Positions 53,822 through 63,169 of a stretch of DNA of 64,000 nt are shown here, one piece after another. The DNA is from Marinilabilia rubra (lineage in GTDB: Bacteria; Bacteroidota; Bacteroidia; Bacteroidales; Marinilabiliaceae), in contig NZ_QEWP01000001.1 of assembly GCF_003121985.1 (NCBI RefSeq), positions 496,001 through 560,000 on the forward strand. Reading direction: 5' to 3'. The notes below the pieces were generated by a model. That model saw only the letters and a program-made list of their open reading frames with translations, made no database searches and was not told the origin of the DNA. A program made the position numbers and the translations under genes. Numbering within the stretch: the first letter of the stretch is position 1; every line of letters begins with the position of its first letter.

Positions 53822-54173
53822 AACTAAACCCTCCATTCTTTAAGTTCGACATTCCTATTAAATTCCAATAATAAATCTTCAAAGTGTGTGCCAACTTACA
53901 GGTCAGGATATAAACCCTGGGCAAGTGCCTTAAAATCACTGACAGTCAGTGATTTTCAGAGGGTGTTTTGTTGTGTTTTTTCACACTGTCAATTTGTTGC
54001 TGTCAAGGAGTTTGGGTGCTGCCAAAATGGCGCGGACTATAACTCAGATGACACAGATTGAGCAGGTTTAAAAATATGCATTCATTTGTCCGATCCTCGT
54101 TGTCTGCGTGCCATTCCTCTTAAAATTTATTACATTAGTTGAACTTAAACAATCCTCACATTGCTTACTATTT

Positions 54174-56036
54174 ATGCAAGGACTCATAATACTGATCCAT
54201 TTGGAAAAGATAATATATAAGATTTTTTTGGTTGTGCTTCTTTTTTTGGCTTTGCAGGAAGGGCAGGCTCAGGAAAATGCAGAAATCAGAAAAATTAAGT
54301 TTAAAGGCAATGATGCTTTTAACGACGGGGAGTTATTAGATAAAATAACTTTTCGCGAGGCCACCTGGGTTGGGAAAACGTTTTTTAAAAAAGAACCCTC
54401 TTTCTACAGCGTGGAAGCCTGGGAGATGAACAAAGCCCAGTTAAAGGCCTTTTACCAATCTGAAGGTTATCTGCATGTAAAAATTCATGATCCTGAAATT
54501 GACGAACCTACCGGGAAATATAAAGTTGAGCTTAAAATTCGTATTGAAGAAAACAAACCTGTTGTCGTTGACTCGGTGAGTTTCGAAACTTATTCAGAAG
54601 GGGCAACCGACTCCTTATTTGATGATGGAGGGTGGAGACGCCACCTGAAAAGGATGGAGGTTGAGCAGGGAATGCGCTTTCAGGACGATCTTGTAAACAG
54701 TGATCAGGATGCCATTTCTGAGTGGTTTTCCTCTCAGGGATATGCCTATGTTAAGGTTGAACCTAAAGTTGCCTTAAGCAAGGATACCTCTTCAGCAGTT
54801 ATTAACTGGCAAATATCGAAAGGCCCTTTTTGCCGCCTGGGGGAATTGACGATTGAGGGTGTCAGGAGAACCCCTGAGGAGGCTATTCAAAAACAATTGG
54901 CTGTGACGCCGGGAGATCCTTACAGTTCCGGAAAATTATCGCGGTCACAAAAGCAGGTTTATGAACTGGGATTGTTTCGAATTGCATCATTGCAGGCAGG
55001 CCTGAGCAATCAGCAACCCGATACCATTCCGTTGACGCTGACCATTGAGGAGGCACCCCGCTGGTCTACCCGCTTTGGGGTGGGTTATGGACGTGAGGAT
55101 CAGTTCCGCACTTTTGTGGATATCGATTATCTTAATTTTCCGGGCAAAACCATGAGGTCGAATTTTTACGCTAAGCACTCAGGATTGGAGCCTTACAGGT
55201 TTGAGGCCACCATTACGCAACCCGCTGTGTTTGGTCCCAGTTCATCACTGGAGTTTAATCCTGAAGTAGGTCGTCGTTCCGAGGAGGGCTTTGAGTCCTT
55301 TCGTTGGGGAGGGGATTTGTCATTGCATCAGAATTTGAGTGATGAAATTACTGCCTCTGTTTCTTTGTATTTCGAGCGTGTAAATATTGATATTGAATCA
55401 GACTTTGAGCGTTCCCTCTCGGAATTAAATCAATCCACTTATTCTAAAAACGGAATTTCACTGGGAATGCTTTTCAATACCGCAAAGCCCCGCTTTGACC
55501 CTGCGAATGGCTGGTCACTGGCATTTAATACGCGCGCCAATAGTTCGTTGTTCAATTCTCCTTATCCGTTCTTGAAGTATCTTTTTGAAGCCAAAAGATA
55601 TCAGCCCTTAACCAATGGGGTGGTATTGGCCATGCGATTTGAGGGCGGAAGCATTCTTCCTGTTGGTAAGGGAGTTGTAACGCCGTTTGAAGAGCGCTAT
55701 TTTGCCGGTGGAAGCCAGTCGGTGCGAGGATGGGCCCGACAAATGCTGGGTCCCATGGACGAAGATGGTGTCCCAATTGGAGGGAATTCGATTATTGAGG
55801 GAAGCATCGAACCACGCGTAAAAGTGATTGGACCAGTCAGTTTGGTTGGCTTTCTGGATTATGGAAATGTATGGAGGAGTCAGAATATGTTTAAAGTGAA
55901 TGATATGCGCTTTGCTGCCGGTGCGGGCATTCGGGTGTCCACTCCCATAGGGCCGGTTGGACTCGACTTCGCCCGTCCTGTGTTTGAGTCGTTGAAAAAG
56001 TGGCAAATTCATCTTAACATTGGCCACGCTTTTTAA
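54174..56036 (+). CDS. tamA: TamA/BamA-family outer-membrane protein (Omp85)
   Basis: The 620-residue product starts at the ATG at 54174. A TTG at 54201 would give a cleaner signal peptide (EKIIYKIFLVVLLFLALQ), and a GTG at 54108 is unlikely. POTRA-like domains occupy about 35-280: IRKIKFKGNDAFNDGELLDK, LGELTIEGVRRTPEEAIQKQ. The C-terminal Omp85 barrel includes FAGGSQSVRGWA near residue 525, the conserved loop-6-like GGSxSVRG motif, and ends in an aromatic residue (NIGHAF). It is probably the TamA partner of the TamB-like protein encoded next, inserting outer-membrane proteins or lipids. This is inferred from adjacency. Confidence 0.88.
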   Translation: MQGLIILIHLEKIIYKIFLVVLLFLALQEGQAQENAEIRKIKFKGNDAFNDGELLDKITFREATWVGKTFFKKEPSFYSVEAWEMNKAQLKAFYQSEGYLHVKIHDPEIDEPTGKYKVELKIRIEENKPVVVDSVSFETYSEGATDSLFDDGGWRRHLKRMEVEQGMRFQDDLVNSDQDAISEWFSSQGYAYVKVEPKVALSKDTSSAVINWQISKGPFCRLGELTIEGVRRTPEEAIQKQLAVTPGDPYSSGKLSRSQKQVYELGLFRIASLQAGLSNQQPDTIPLTLTIEEAPRWSTRFGVGYGREDQFRTFVDIDYLNFPGKTMRSNFYAKHSGLEPYRFEATITQPAVFGPSSSLEFNPEVGRRSEEGFESFRWGGDLSLHQNLSDEITASVSLYFERVNIDIESDFERSLSELNQSTYSKNGISLGMLFNTAKPRFDPANGWSLAFNTRANSSLFNSPYPFLKYLFEAKRYQPLTNGVVLAMRFEGGSILPVGKGVVTPFEERYFAGGSQSVRGWARQMLGPMDEDGVPIGGNSIIEGSIEPRVKVIGPVSLVGFLDYGNVWRSQNMFKVNDMRFAAGAGIRVSTPIGPVGLDFARPVFESLKKWQIHLNIGHAF

Positions 56037-56206
56037 TTTATCTCTGAACGCAGAGAACTTTTAATGTAGAGCATAAGTAAATACGTCCACTCCCTGCCGG
56101 TGGTAAATCTGAATACTCCTCAAAATCATCTGGGGAGATTCAATTACAATCATGAGGATAATGAATAACAGACTAAATTCAATGCTCGGTGGAAGTTTTT
56201 TAAAAG

Positions 56207-56335
56207 ATTAAAAGTTAACTATTTGCAGTATCGAACATGGATGCTTTAAAACTTATATTTTCAGAATTATATGGCTTGTCTTAAATCTTACCTGACTGCC
56301 GTCAGGCAGGTATCTAAAAATCTACTGATCTATTA
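56207..56335 (+). repeat. Family A repeat, degenerate left end, abutting tamB
   Basis: The interior (GCTTTAAAAC, TATATGGCTTGTCTTAAATC), the hairpin CTGACTGCCGTCAGGCAGGT and the right end AAATCTACTGATCTATTA match family A. The left terminus is diverged. The right end lies 3 bases before the tamB ATG. Confidence 0.6.
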
Positions 56336-56338
56336 TAA

Positions 56339-59300
56339 ATGCAAAAATTACTAAAATACATATTATACACTTTTTCAGGTCTCATTGCTTTGATGCTGCT
56401 ATTGTTGCTGTTTACCCAAACCGGAATATTCAGGGAAATAGTCAGGGATAAAGCAGTTAAAATGGCCAATGAGCAACTTAACGGCGAAGTCAGTCTTGAA
56501 GAATTGGAAGGCAACTTCTTTACCAATCTTACGTTGAGAAAATTCAGCGTAAAGTTACCCGAAAAGGATACGCTCTTTTCTTTCGACAAACTTGCACTCC
56601 GCTATTCTCTCTGGCCCCTGCTCTCCAATAAAGTGTATGTGGAGTTCATTGAACTTGACCAGCCCGGTATCAACCTGACTCAGTACCCGGATTCATCCTG
56701 GAATTTTCAGGCTTTATTTCCTTCTTCAGAAAAAGAGCCGGCCGAATCCGGCTCATCTAAAAGTAAGATGGTTTTTCAGATGGGAGCTTTTAATCTCAAT
56801 AACGGGCAAGCTCACATTGATATGGCCGACTCTGTAATACCTGCTTTCTTGTCTGATCTTAATATTCAATTATCAGGGCGTTACGGGCCGGGGGAGCTGG
56901 CTGTTGATTTGCAACACCTGGGATTTTTAACTCCTCCGCGCGTCGTTGATTTGAAACATCTTCAGTTTTCTGTTAATAAACGAGACTCTGTTTGGTCGGT
57001 TAAGGATTTTGCTTTGGTGACCCCCAAAAATCAAGTGGAAGTAGATGGTAATTATGCCGGATTGGATTCACTGAAAGCTGATATTGTGACAAAACCGGTG
57101 CATCTGGAAGAATTTTCATGGGTTATTCCGGATTTTAAACTGGGTGTTACACCGGAAATAAAGCTGAACAGTCATGTGTCCGACAATAACCTGGAGTTGG
57201 AGTTTGAAGCAGGGCACAAGGATCAGAAAATTACTGTAAAAGGCAGTGTAAAGTCTTTCACAAATATTTTGAGTGATAGTCTGCGCTATAAGTCCTCACT
57301 GGATTTACGGTTGTTGTTTCAAAAAATCAGTCCGGAGGAATGGCTTCTTTTACCTGATTTGCCCTTGAAGGTAAGCGGCAATGTTCGTATCTCCGGAAAT
57401 GGATTAAAAGACAGTAATCAACCATTAACGCTGGAGGGAGATTTCTCAGGGACTCGCTGGGATACAATTCTTTTTAAGGATTTTGGCCTAAGGGGCAGAT
57501 ACCTGGATGGCGATGTTAAAGTTCGTTCTAATCTGAAAACAGGAACCGGTACTTTTAATCTTGATGCTTCGGCAAACATCAACAAATCCTCTGCACCTGT
57601 CGATTTATGGGTTCGGACCCAAAACTTCTCCGCCGACCGGTTTTTACCCGAATGGGGCGACAGCACAAAAATAAACATGGAGCTTAAGGCAAGGGGGACC
57701 GGCCGTGATTTTGAATCGCTGATAGCAGATTTTTCGCTGATGATGAGCCAGTCATTGGCGGCGCGGGTTCCCGTGGATACTATGTTTCTTGAAGGCAAGC
57801 TTGTTAAAGGGGAGATTACACTGGATACGATGCTCCTTCAGAATCATTCAGTTTTTCTTCATGCCAGAGGCAGGTATTCGAAAGATGGAGAAATTCAATC
57901 TTATTTTCATTCTCGATTCCGCGATTTAGTGGCTTTCCAACCTTATCTTCAGCTTCCGCTTGGGTGGGATAGTTTGTTGGTAGAGGGACAAGCCCATGGC
58001 CGTCCCGACTCTTTATTGCTAAATGTGCTGGCACGGGCTGATTCCCTGAATTATGATACAATAGCCATGGCTGCGGGCGTTGATCTTCTGGGCAAGGGGG
58101 TATTGACCCAACAGGGCTTTGAAGGCGAGGGCAACGTCAGGCTTTCAAAGATAAAAGCCTCCGGTCAGTATGCCGATTCCCTGACACTGAAAGCATCGGT
58201 AAAACCCGATACATTGGACGCCCGCTTGTCTGTCTGGATGCCCGATTCTTTGTGGCTTGAAACGCATATTTTGAGTAATATGAAGTCACCTTTGAAAATG
58301 CATATTCCGGTGCTTAAAATAGGAACTCCTTATGATGAGTTTGCCATTGAAGGGGAGGGACCACATATTTTTATCGATTCCACCCGCATGGAGATGGATG
58401 AGTTGCACCTCCGCGCCGGGAATAATAAATCGTTGGAGGTTAAAGCAGGAGGCATATATCAACCCGGGGATTCCATTGATGTAAGGGCTTCGGTAAGCGA
58501 TTTTGATCTTTCACTGATTCAGAAAATTCTGGATCGGGATATCACTTTTTCCGGAATGGCATCAGCGGATCTGGAGGCTTCCGGCCCTTTACAAAAACCG
58601 GTTCTGAATCTTAATTTGAGGCTGGACAGTCTGGAGGCCCGCGAGCTCAGAATTAAAAAGTTGATGTTGGATTTGGGGCATCGTTCAGATACTATTAAAG
58701 CTTCCATGGTGGTGCAAAGCCCCGCGGGAGACTCGATCAGTCTTAATGGTTTAGCTCCTGTATTTATTAGTCTTTCCGACAGTCAGATGGTTTCAACGCT
58801 GAAAACCATTGAAGGAAGACTGGTGGCAAAAGATATTCGACCTTCGTCATTTTTGGAATACGACGATCCGGATAAACAGTTTTTCAGAGCCCGCGTGAAC
58901 ATGGATATCAAAGCGGGTGGAGAAATCGGGCAGCCGGTTTTGAAGGGATATATCCGGGTAAATGAAGGAAAGATCTCTTACCCCGCATATGGCCTTGAGT
59001 ATACCGACTTAAAAGTGGTTACGAATCTTGACAGTAATAAAGTGGTCATTGATTCGGTGTTTGCAAGAAGTGGCGACGGATCCCTGTTGGTAAAGGGAAT
59101 TTTGAAGTTTGATACCACATTGGTAGCAGGTGACTTTTCTGATGCCAATTTGTCGCTTAAAGCCAGTGAGTTTTTTGTTTCTCATCATCGCAACCATGAA
59201 GTTCAGATTGATGCAGATGCCTGGGTGAAAATTAATGATGACAAGCCTCAGTATGGAGGTAACTTAACGGTGCTCCGGGCCAGTTTTTATCTGCCGGCAC

Positions 59301-60202
59301 TATTGGATATGGGAGGGTCTTCCGAAATAAATAAACCCTTGCTGGTTCAGGCAATGGAAGAGACTCCCGGTGACAGTGTTGTTGTAGAAGAGGGAGATAC
59401 CATACAAATACGCCCAAAAGAGCAAATACCTCAAACCGACCTGGTAAAGAATATGACCGGTAAGATGAATGTGCGAATTCCCCGGAACACATGGGTGAAA
59501 TCGGAGGATATGAACCTCGAACTCTATGGAGACTTCGACTTGTTGAAGAACAATGAATACTTTGAAATATTCGGAACATTAGGTATTTCGCGGGGCTACT
59601 ATACTTTATACGGGCGAAAACTTATAATTCGTGAAGGAGAACTGTCCTTCCAGGGAGGGGAGGAGATCAATCCCCGGGTAAATCTTAAGGCTGCCTACCA
59701 GTTTCGCGGAAAAGATAAACAGAAAAATGAACTTATCATGATTGCCGGTGGCACGGCCTTTGAGCCTAATCTCTCGTTCACCCTCAATGGGACCAATATT
59801 ACAGAACGGGATGCTATGGCCTATCTGATTTTCAATCAGTCGTTTGATGAGCTTAGCTTCAGCAATCAGGAGGGTGTTTCAGGCAATGTGCCGTCGGCCA
59901 TGTTGTCAGGTCTGGTTTCTTCGCAGCTGACAAAAACGGTTGGCAAAACATTCAACCTTGACATGGTGGAAATTAAAGCAGGCGAAGACTGGGAAAGTGC
60001 TACCTTTATGGTTGGGAAATACATCACCAATAATTTGTTCGTTACTTATCAACGAGGTTTTGGTGAAAATGAGGAAGAGTCTTTAACGCCACAAACAATA
60101 ACCCTGGAATATGAGGTGACGCGCAACTTGTCTTTGCGTCTTACACAGGGCGACGTGAAAGATTCGGGGGTGGATGTAATTTTGAAATTTGAAAAAGACT
60201 AA
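56339..60202 (+). CDS. tamB: TamB-like translocation and assembly module protein (DUF490)
   Basis: The 1287-residue protein has one N-terminal membrane anchor (YILYTFSGLIALMLLLLLF). An AsmA-like start follows (NGEVSLEELEGNFFTNLTLR) and then a very long beta-rich periplasmic region of repeated strands. The C-terminal DUF490 domain (about 930-1287) contains LGISRGYYTLYGRKLIIREG, FNQSFDEL, LFVTYQRGFGENEEES and ends LKFEKD. TamB-type proteins span the periplasm as lipid-conducting grooves and work with TamA, encoded just upstream. The start codon sits 3 bases after a family A repeat. The next gene begins 5 bases after the stop. Confidence 0.93.
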   Translation: MQKLLKYILYTFSGLIALMLLLLLFTQTGIFREIVRDKAVKMANEQLNGEVSLEELEGNFFTNLTLRKFSVKLPEKDTLFSFDKLALRYSLWPLLSNKVYVEFIELDQPGINLTQYPDSSWNFQALFPSSEKEPAESGSSKSKMVFQMGAFNLNNGQAHIDMADSVIPAFLSDLNIQLSGRYGPGELAVDLQHLGFLTPPRVVDLKHLQFSVNKRDSVWSVKDFALVTPKNQVEVDGNYAGLDSLKADIVTKPVHLEEFSWVIPDFKLGVTPEIKLNSHVSDNNLELEFEAGHKDQKITVKGSVKSFTNILSDSLRYKSSLDLRLLFQKISPEEWLLLPDLPLKVSGNVRISGNGLKDSNQPLTLEGDFSGTRWDTILFKDFGLRGRYLDGDVKVRSNLKTGTGTFNLDASANINKSSAPVDLWVRTQNFSADRFLPEWGDSTKINMELKARGTGRDFESLIADFSLMMSQSLAARVPVDTMFLEGKLVKGEITLDTMLLQNHSVFLHARGRYSKDGEIQSYFHSRFRDLVAFQPYLQLPLGWDSLLVEGQAHGRPDSLLLNVLARADSLNYDTIAMAAGVDLLGKGVLTQQGFEGEGNVRLSKIKASGQYADSLTLKASVKPDTLDARLSVWMPDSLWLETHILSNMKSPLKMHIPVLKIGTPYDEFAIEGEGPHIFIDSTRMEMDELHLRAGNNKSLEVKAGGIYQPGDSIDVRASVSDFDLSLIQKILDRDITFSGMASADLEASGPLQKPVLNLNLRLDSLEARELRIKKLMLDLGHRSDTIKASMVVQSPAGDSISLNGLAPVFISLSDSQMVSTLKTIEGRLVAKDIRPSSFLEYDDPDKQFFRARVNMDIKAGGEIGQPVLKGYIRVNEGKISYPAYGLEYTDLKVVTNLDSNKVVIDSVFARSGDGSLLVKGILKFDTTLVAGDFSDANLSLKASEFFVSHHRNHEVQIDADAWVKINDDKPQYGGNLTVLRASFYLPALLDMGGSSEINKPLLVQAMEETPGDSVVVEEGDTIQIRPKEQIPQTDLVKNMTGKMNVRIPRNTWVKSEDMNLELYGDFDLLKNNEYFEIFGTLGISRGYYTLYGRKLIIREGELSFQGGEEINPRVNLKAAYQFRGKDKQKNELIMIAGGTAFEPNLSFTLNGTNITERDAMAYLIFNQSFDELSFSNQEGVSGNVPSAMLSGLVSSQLTKTVGKTFNLDMVEIKAGEDWESATFMVGKYITNNLFVTYQRGFGENEEESLTPQTITLEYEVTRNLSLRLTQGDVKDSGVDVILKFEKD

Positions 60203-60207
60203 CATAT

Positions 60208-62415
60208 ATGAGTAATCCCGCACAAAAACTGCAGGAAAAGGTTTACAGGCTTTTGGCCGCCAAGCGTGTCAAGGAAGCTCTTGATGTCTTGTCCGAACTG
60301 GTTAAAGAGACTCACGACAGTGATTTGATCGACGGACTCTACAACATGGAAATGACCTACAAGAGCTTATTGCGATATACTGTTGAAGGTTTTGCCGATC
60401 CCGAAAGGCAGCAGGTCTATAACCACCTTTTGGTTGATGTTTACAAAACAGCTGATCGTATTGTCGATGAGCTGCGTCTCAGGAGCGGGCAGGGCTGGTT
60501 GTTTGATGCACGGCGGTATCTTAACAGCATGTCAGAGGATGAGAAAACCGGCCTTATGAGTACTTATCTTAAGGAAGCTGATCAGTATATGGTTTCCTAT
60601 ACGGTGGATCCTGACATTTCTCTGCCGTATGAACTTGAAAAGGCACAGGACCGTTTATTTGAAATGATTGCTTCTTTGCCTGAATTTCAAAAAGGCCGGG
60701 AGGAAGAAGTGAAAAAGGTTTTTGGGGGGGACGATTTCTTTTGGCCATGGCAAAGTGTTATGGTTAGCGGTCTTACCCTGAACCTGCTGACCTCTTTCAG
60801 AGAGGAGAATTTGCACCTGCTTTTCGACCTCTGCGAGCATTCCAACAGTCAGGTAAAACTCCGGGCTTTCACGGGGTTGATATTTGTGCTTTACAAGTAT
60901 GACAATCGATTGTCGTTGTTTTCAGGCATCGGGGAGCGTATCTCCAAGCTAAATGATATTTTCTCACCATCAATGATTCAAACCATCCTTATTCAAATTA
61001 TTCGTACCCGGGAAACCGAGAAACTTACGAAAAAAATGAACGAGGAGATATTGCCCGAGGTCGCACGTATGCAGCCTAATTTGCGTAAAAAACTGGATTT
61101 AGATAATCTCCTTGGGGATACTTTTTCCGAGGATAAAAATCCTGACTGGGAAGACATCTTTTCCGATTCACCTGATTTAATGAATAAGCTGGAAGAGCTT
61201 AGCCGCCTTCAGATGGAGGGAGCTGATCTTTTTATGTCCACTTTTGAAATGTTGAAGCATTTTCCTTTCTTCAATGATATACATCACTGGTTTTTGCCAT
61301 TTTTCTATCCAAATCCCATTGTTAATGAGGCCTTGAAAAATGAGGAAGGACCTTTGAAAAGTGAGGACTTGCTCTCCTCAATGTCTGAGTCGGGAATACT
61401 GTGTAATTCCGATAAATACAGCTTGATTATGAGCATTCCTCAGATGCCGGGTATGCAAAAGGATATGATGGGGAAAATGTTTGGTGCTGAGCTGGAGGCT
61501 ATGAAGGAAGTGCAAAAGAGTGATGAACTGGTAGAGCCCGGAAAGAAAGGCCACTACATTAGTAACCAGTATATCCAGGATTTGTACCGCTTTTTTAAAG
61601 TGCATCCTCAAAAAGAATCCTTCGATGATCCATTCGACTGGAACATTGATTTTAATAATAAATGGTTTCTTTCTTTGTTGGCTCCAGGAGATAATATTAC
61701 CTTAAAGTTGGGAGAATACCTTTTTAATAAGAATTATTTTGAGGAGGCTGCCAAAATATACCAGCATGAAGCTGATAAGGATTTACCTGACAGACACGTC
61801 CTTCAGAAGCTGGCGTATTGCTATCAGCAACAAGACGATTACGAAACAGCACTCAATTATTATTTGCAGGCTGATCTATATGGAGATTCTCAGGTGTGGA
61901 ACCTCAAAAAAATAGCCCTCTGTTATCGCTATTTGAAGAACCCGGAGAAAGCACTTGAGTATTACAAGCAGGCCGAACAGTTAAAGCCTGATGATTTGCA
62001 TACCCAGGTGAGTATTGGGCACTGTTTGCTGGAGTTGAAACAGTTTGATGAAGCCTTAAAGTATTATTTTAAAGTGGAATATCTGGCCCCTGATAATCAT
62101 AAGGTATGGCGACCTATTGCATGGTGCTCCTTTGTGGAAGGGAAATTTGATCAGGCGCTTAAATACGGGCAAAAGCCAATAGATGAAAATCCTTCGCATC
62201 ACGATTTTATGAATATGGGCCATATTCTCTGGTGTATGGGTAACCGAAAAGAAGCGCTTGATTGGTACCTTAAATCGATTAAGCATGAGAAGTCTTCTTT
62301 AAAAGAGTTTATTTCAGCCTTTGTAGAGGATAAAGAGATTTTGTTGAAGCATGGCGTAGAGTCGTCCGATATTCCAATTATGCTTGATCAATTGCGTTAC
62401 TATCTTGAAAATTGA
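60208..62415 (+). CDS. TPR-repeat protein
   Basis: The 735-residue cytosolic protein has no signal or membrane helix. The N-terminal 450 residues are mostly helical without a recognised domain. From about residue 500 to 700 there are at least four tetratricopeptide repeats: FEEAAKIYQHEADKDLPD, YETALNYYLQADLYGD, PEKALEYYKQAEQLKPDD and FDEALKYYFKVEYLAPDN. Its start lies 5 bases after tamB, so it is probably cotranscribed and may scaffold partners. The function is unknown. Confidence 0.85.
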   Translation: MSNPAQKLQEKVYRLLAAKRVKEALDVLSELVKETHDSDLIDGLYNMEMTYKSLLRYTVEGFADPERQQVYNHLLVDVYKTADRIVDELRLRSGQGWLFDARRYLNSMSEDEKTGLMSTYLKEADQYMVSYTVDPDISLPYELEKAQDRLFEMIASLPEFQKGREEEVKKVFGGDDFFWPWQSVMVSGLTLNLLTSFREENLHLLFDLCEHSNSQVKLRAFTGLIFVLYKYDNRLSLFSGIGERISKLNDIFSPSMIQTILIQIIRTRETEKLTKKMNEEILPEVARMQPNLRKKLDLDNLLGDTFSEDKNPDWEDIFSDSPDLMNKLEELSRLQMEGADLFMSTFEMLKHFPFFNDIHHWFLPFFYPNPIVNEALKNEEGPLKSEDLLSSMSESGILCNSDKYSLIMSIPQMPGMQKDMMGKMFGAELEAMKEVQKSDELVEPGKKGHYISNQYIQDLYRFFKVHPQKESFDDPFDWNIDFNNKWFLSLLAPGDNITLKLGEYLFNKNYFEEAAKIYQHEADKDLPDRHVLQKLAYCYQQQDDYETALNYYLQADLYGDSQVWNLKKIALCYRYLKNPEKALEYYKQAEQLKPDDLHTQVSIGHCLLELKQFDEALKYYFKVEYLAPDNHKVWRPIAWCSFVEGKFDQALKYGQKPIDENPSHHDFMNMGHILWCMGNRKEALDWYLKSIKHEKSSLKEFISAFVEDKEILLKHGVESSDIPIMLDQLRYYLEN

Positions 62416-62421
62416 ACTTAA

Positions 62422-62814
62422 ATGCCTAAAAGGAAACGACCCCAAGTAGAATTATACAGTTACGGAATATACAGTGCCTGGGATCGCACTTCAAAAGATT
62501 TGCCCAAACTGCAGGAAATAACAACCGAAATTCCTGTTACCCCTGAGGTTGAATTCGGATATGTTTTGAAAATCAAAGGGGGCAAAGGAGAAGTTCTGGA
62601 TTTTGAAATAGTTCATCCTCCATTCCCCGATAGCAATGGTAATCCTGCTCCGCCTTTTACGGGGCAGGTTGTTATAAACTCTAACGACTGGGAATTCTTT
62701 CTTGGGGATACTGTATGGGAGCCATACGAAAATAAAGCCGGTGACTGGATATTGGTTACACGACTTCAGGGCAAAGAAGTTGCCCGCAAAACACTCAGGC
62801 TTTATTTAGCCTGA
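62422..62814 (+). CDS. DUF3859 family protein
   Basis: The 130-residue protein shows the DUF3859 pattern: VELYSYGIYSAWDRTSKDLP, then VPEVEFGYVLKIKGGKG-like strand, EIVHPPFPDSNG near residue 63 and GDWILVTRLQGKEVA-TLRL at the end. This suggests a beta-sandwich fold of unknown function. It begins 6 bases after the TPR gene and is the last gene of the tamA-tamB-TPR run. Confidence 0.8.
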   Translation: MPKRKRPQVELYSYGIYSAWDRTSKDLPKLQEITTEIPVTPEVEFGYVLKIKGGKGEVLDFEIVHPPFPDSNGNPAPPFTGQVVINSNDWEFFLGDTVWEPYENKAGDWILVTRLQGKEVARKTLRLYLA

Positions 62815-62838
62815 ACATCACTAGGAAAAAGTGATGTT
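62814..62838. terminator. Hairpin between convergent genes
   Basis: A perfect 9-bp stem AACATCACT/AGTGATGTT with a 7-base loop sits directly at the DUF3859 stop and overlaps the last codons of the small membrane protein. No T tract follows on the plus strand (AAATAAAAACG). Terminator function is therefore uncertain. Confidence 0.4.
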
Positions 62839-62976
62839 AAATAAAAACGCACCAAATAAAATCAGCACAATTACAATAGCTACTTCGATAATTGAGTAAA
62901 TCAATATTTTCCTCTTTAGCTTCGCTATTGTATCATTCTCGCTCTCTCTCATCTTATTTTTTTTCAAGAAATTCAT
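62821..62976 (-). CDS. Small single-pass membrane protein, 51 residues
   Basis: A short minus-strand frame starts at the ATG at 62976 (MNFLKKNKMRESENDTIAKL). A basic segment is followed by one strongly hydrophobic helix (about 26-48, IYSIIEVAIVIVLILFGAFL), ending NITFS. The charged-inside pattern is typical of genuine small membrane proteins. The stop overlaps a 9-bp hairpin (62814-62822 with 62830-62838) shared with the convergent DUF3859 gene. No family is recognised. Confidence 0.55.
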   Translation of the reverse strand: MNFLKKNKMRESENDTIAKLKRKILIYSIIEVAIVIVLILFGAFLFNITFS

Positions 62977-63169
62977 ATCTACAAAGGAAAAATATTTTAT
63001 AGAGATTTTGAATGCTTAAAACCAATGTTGTGAATTTTTAACATATTTTAATTCAGGGGGTAGCGTATTTGTGCTAGGGCGTTTGCCTGGTTTTTATAGT
63101 GTAATAACCCGGGAAAATGATCGAATAGTATTCGATGGTTTTGTGAAAATAGATTTAAAATTTTCGGAT

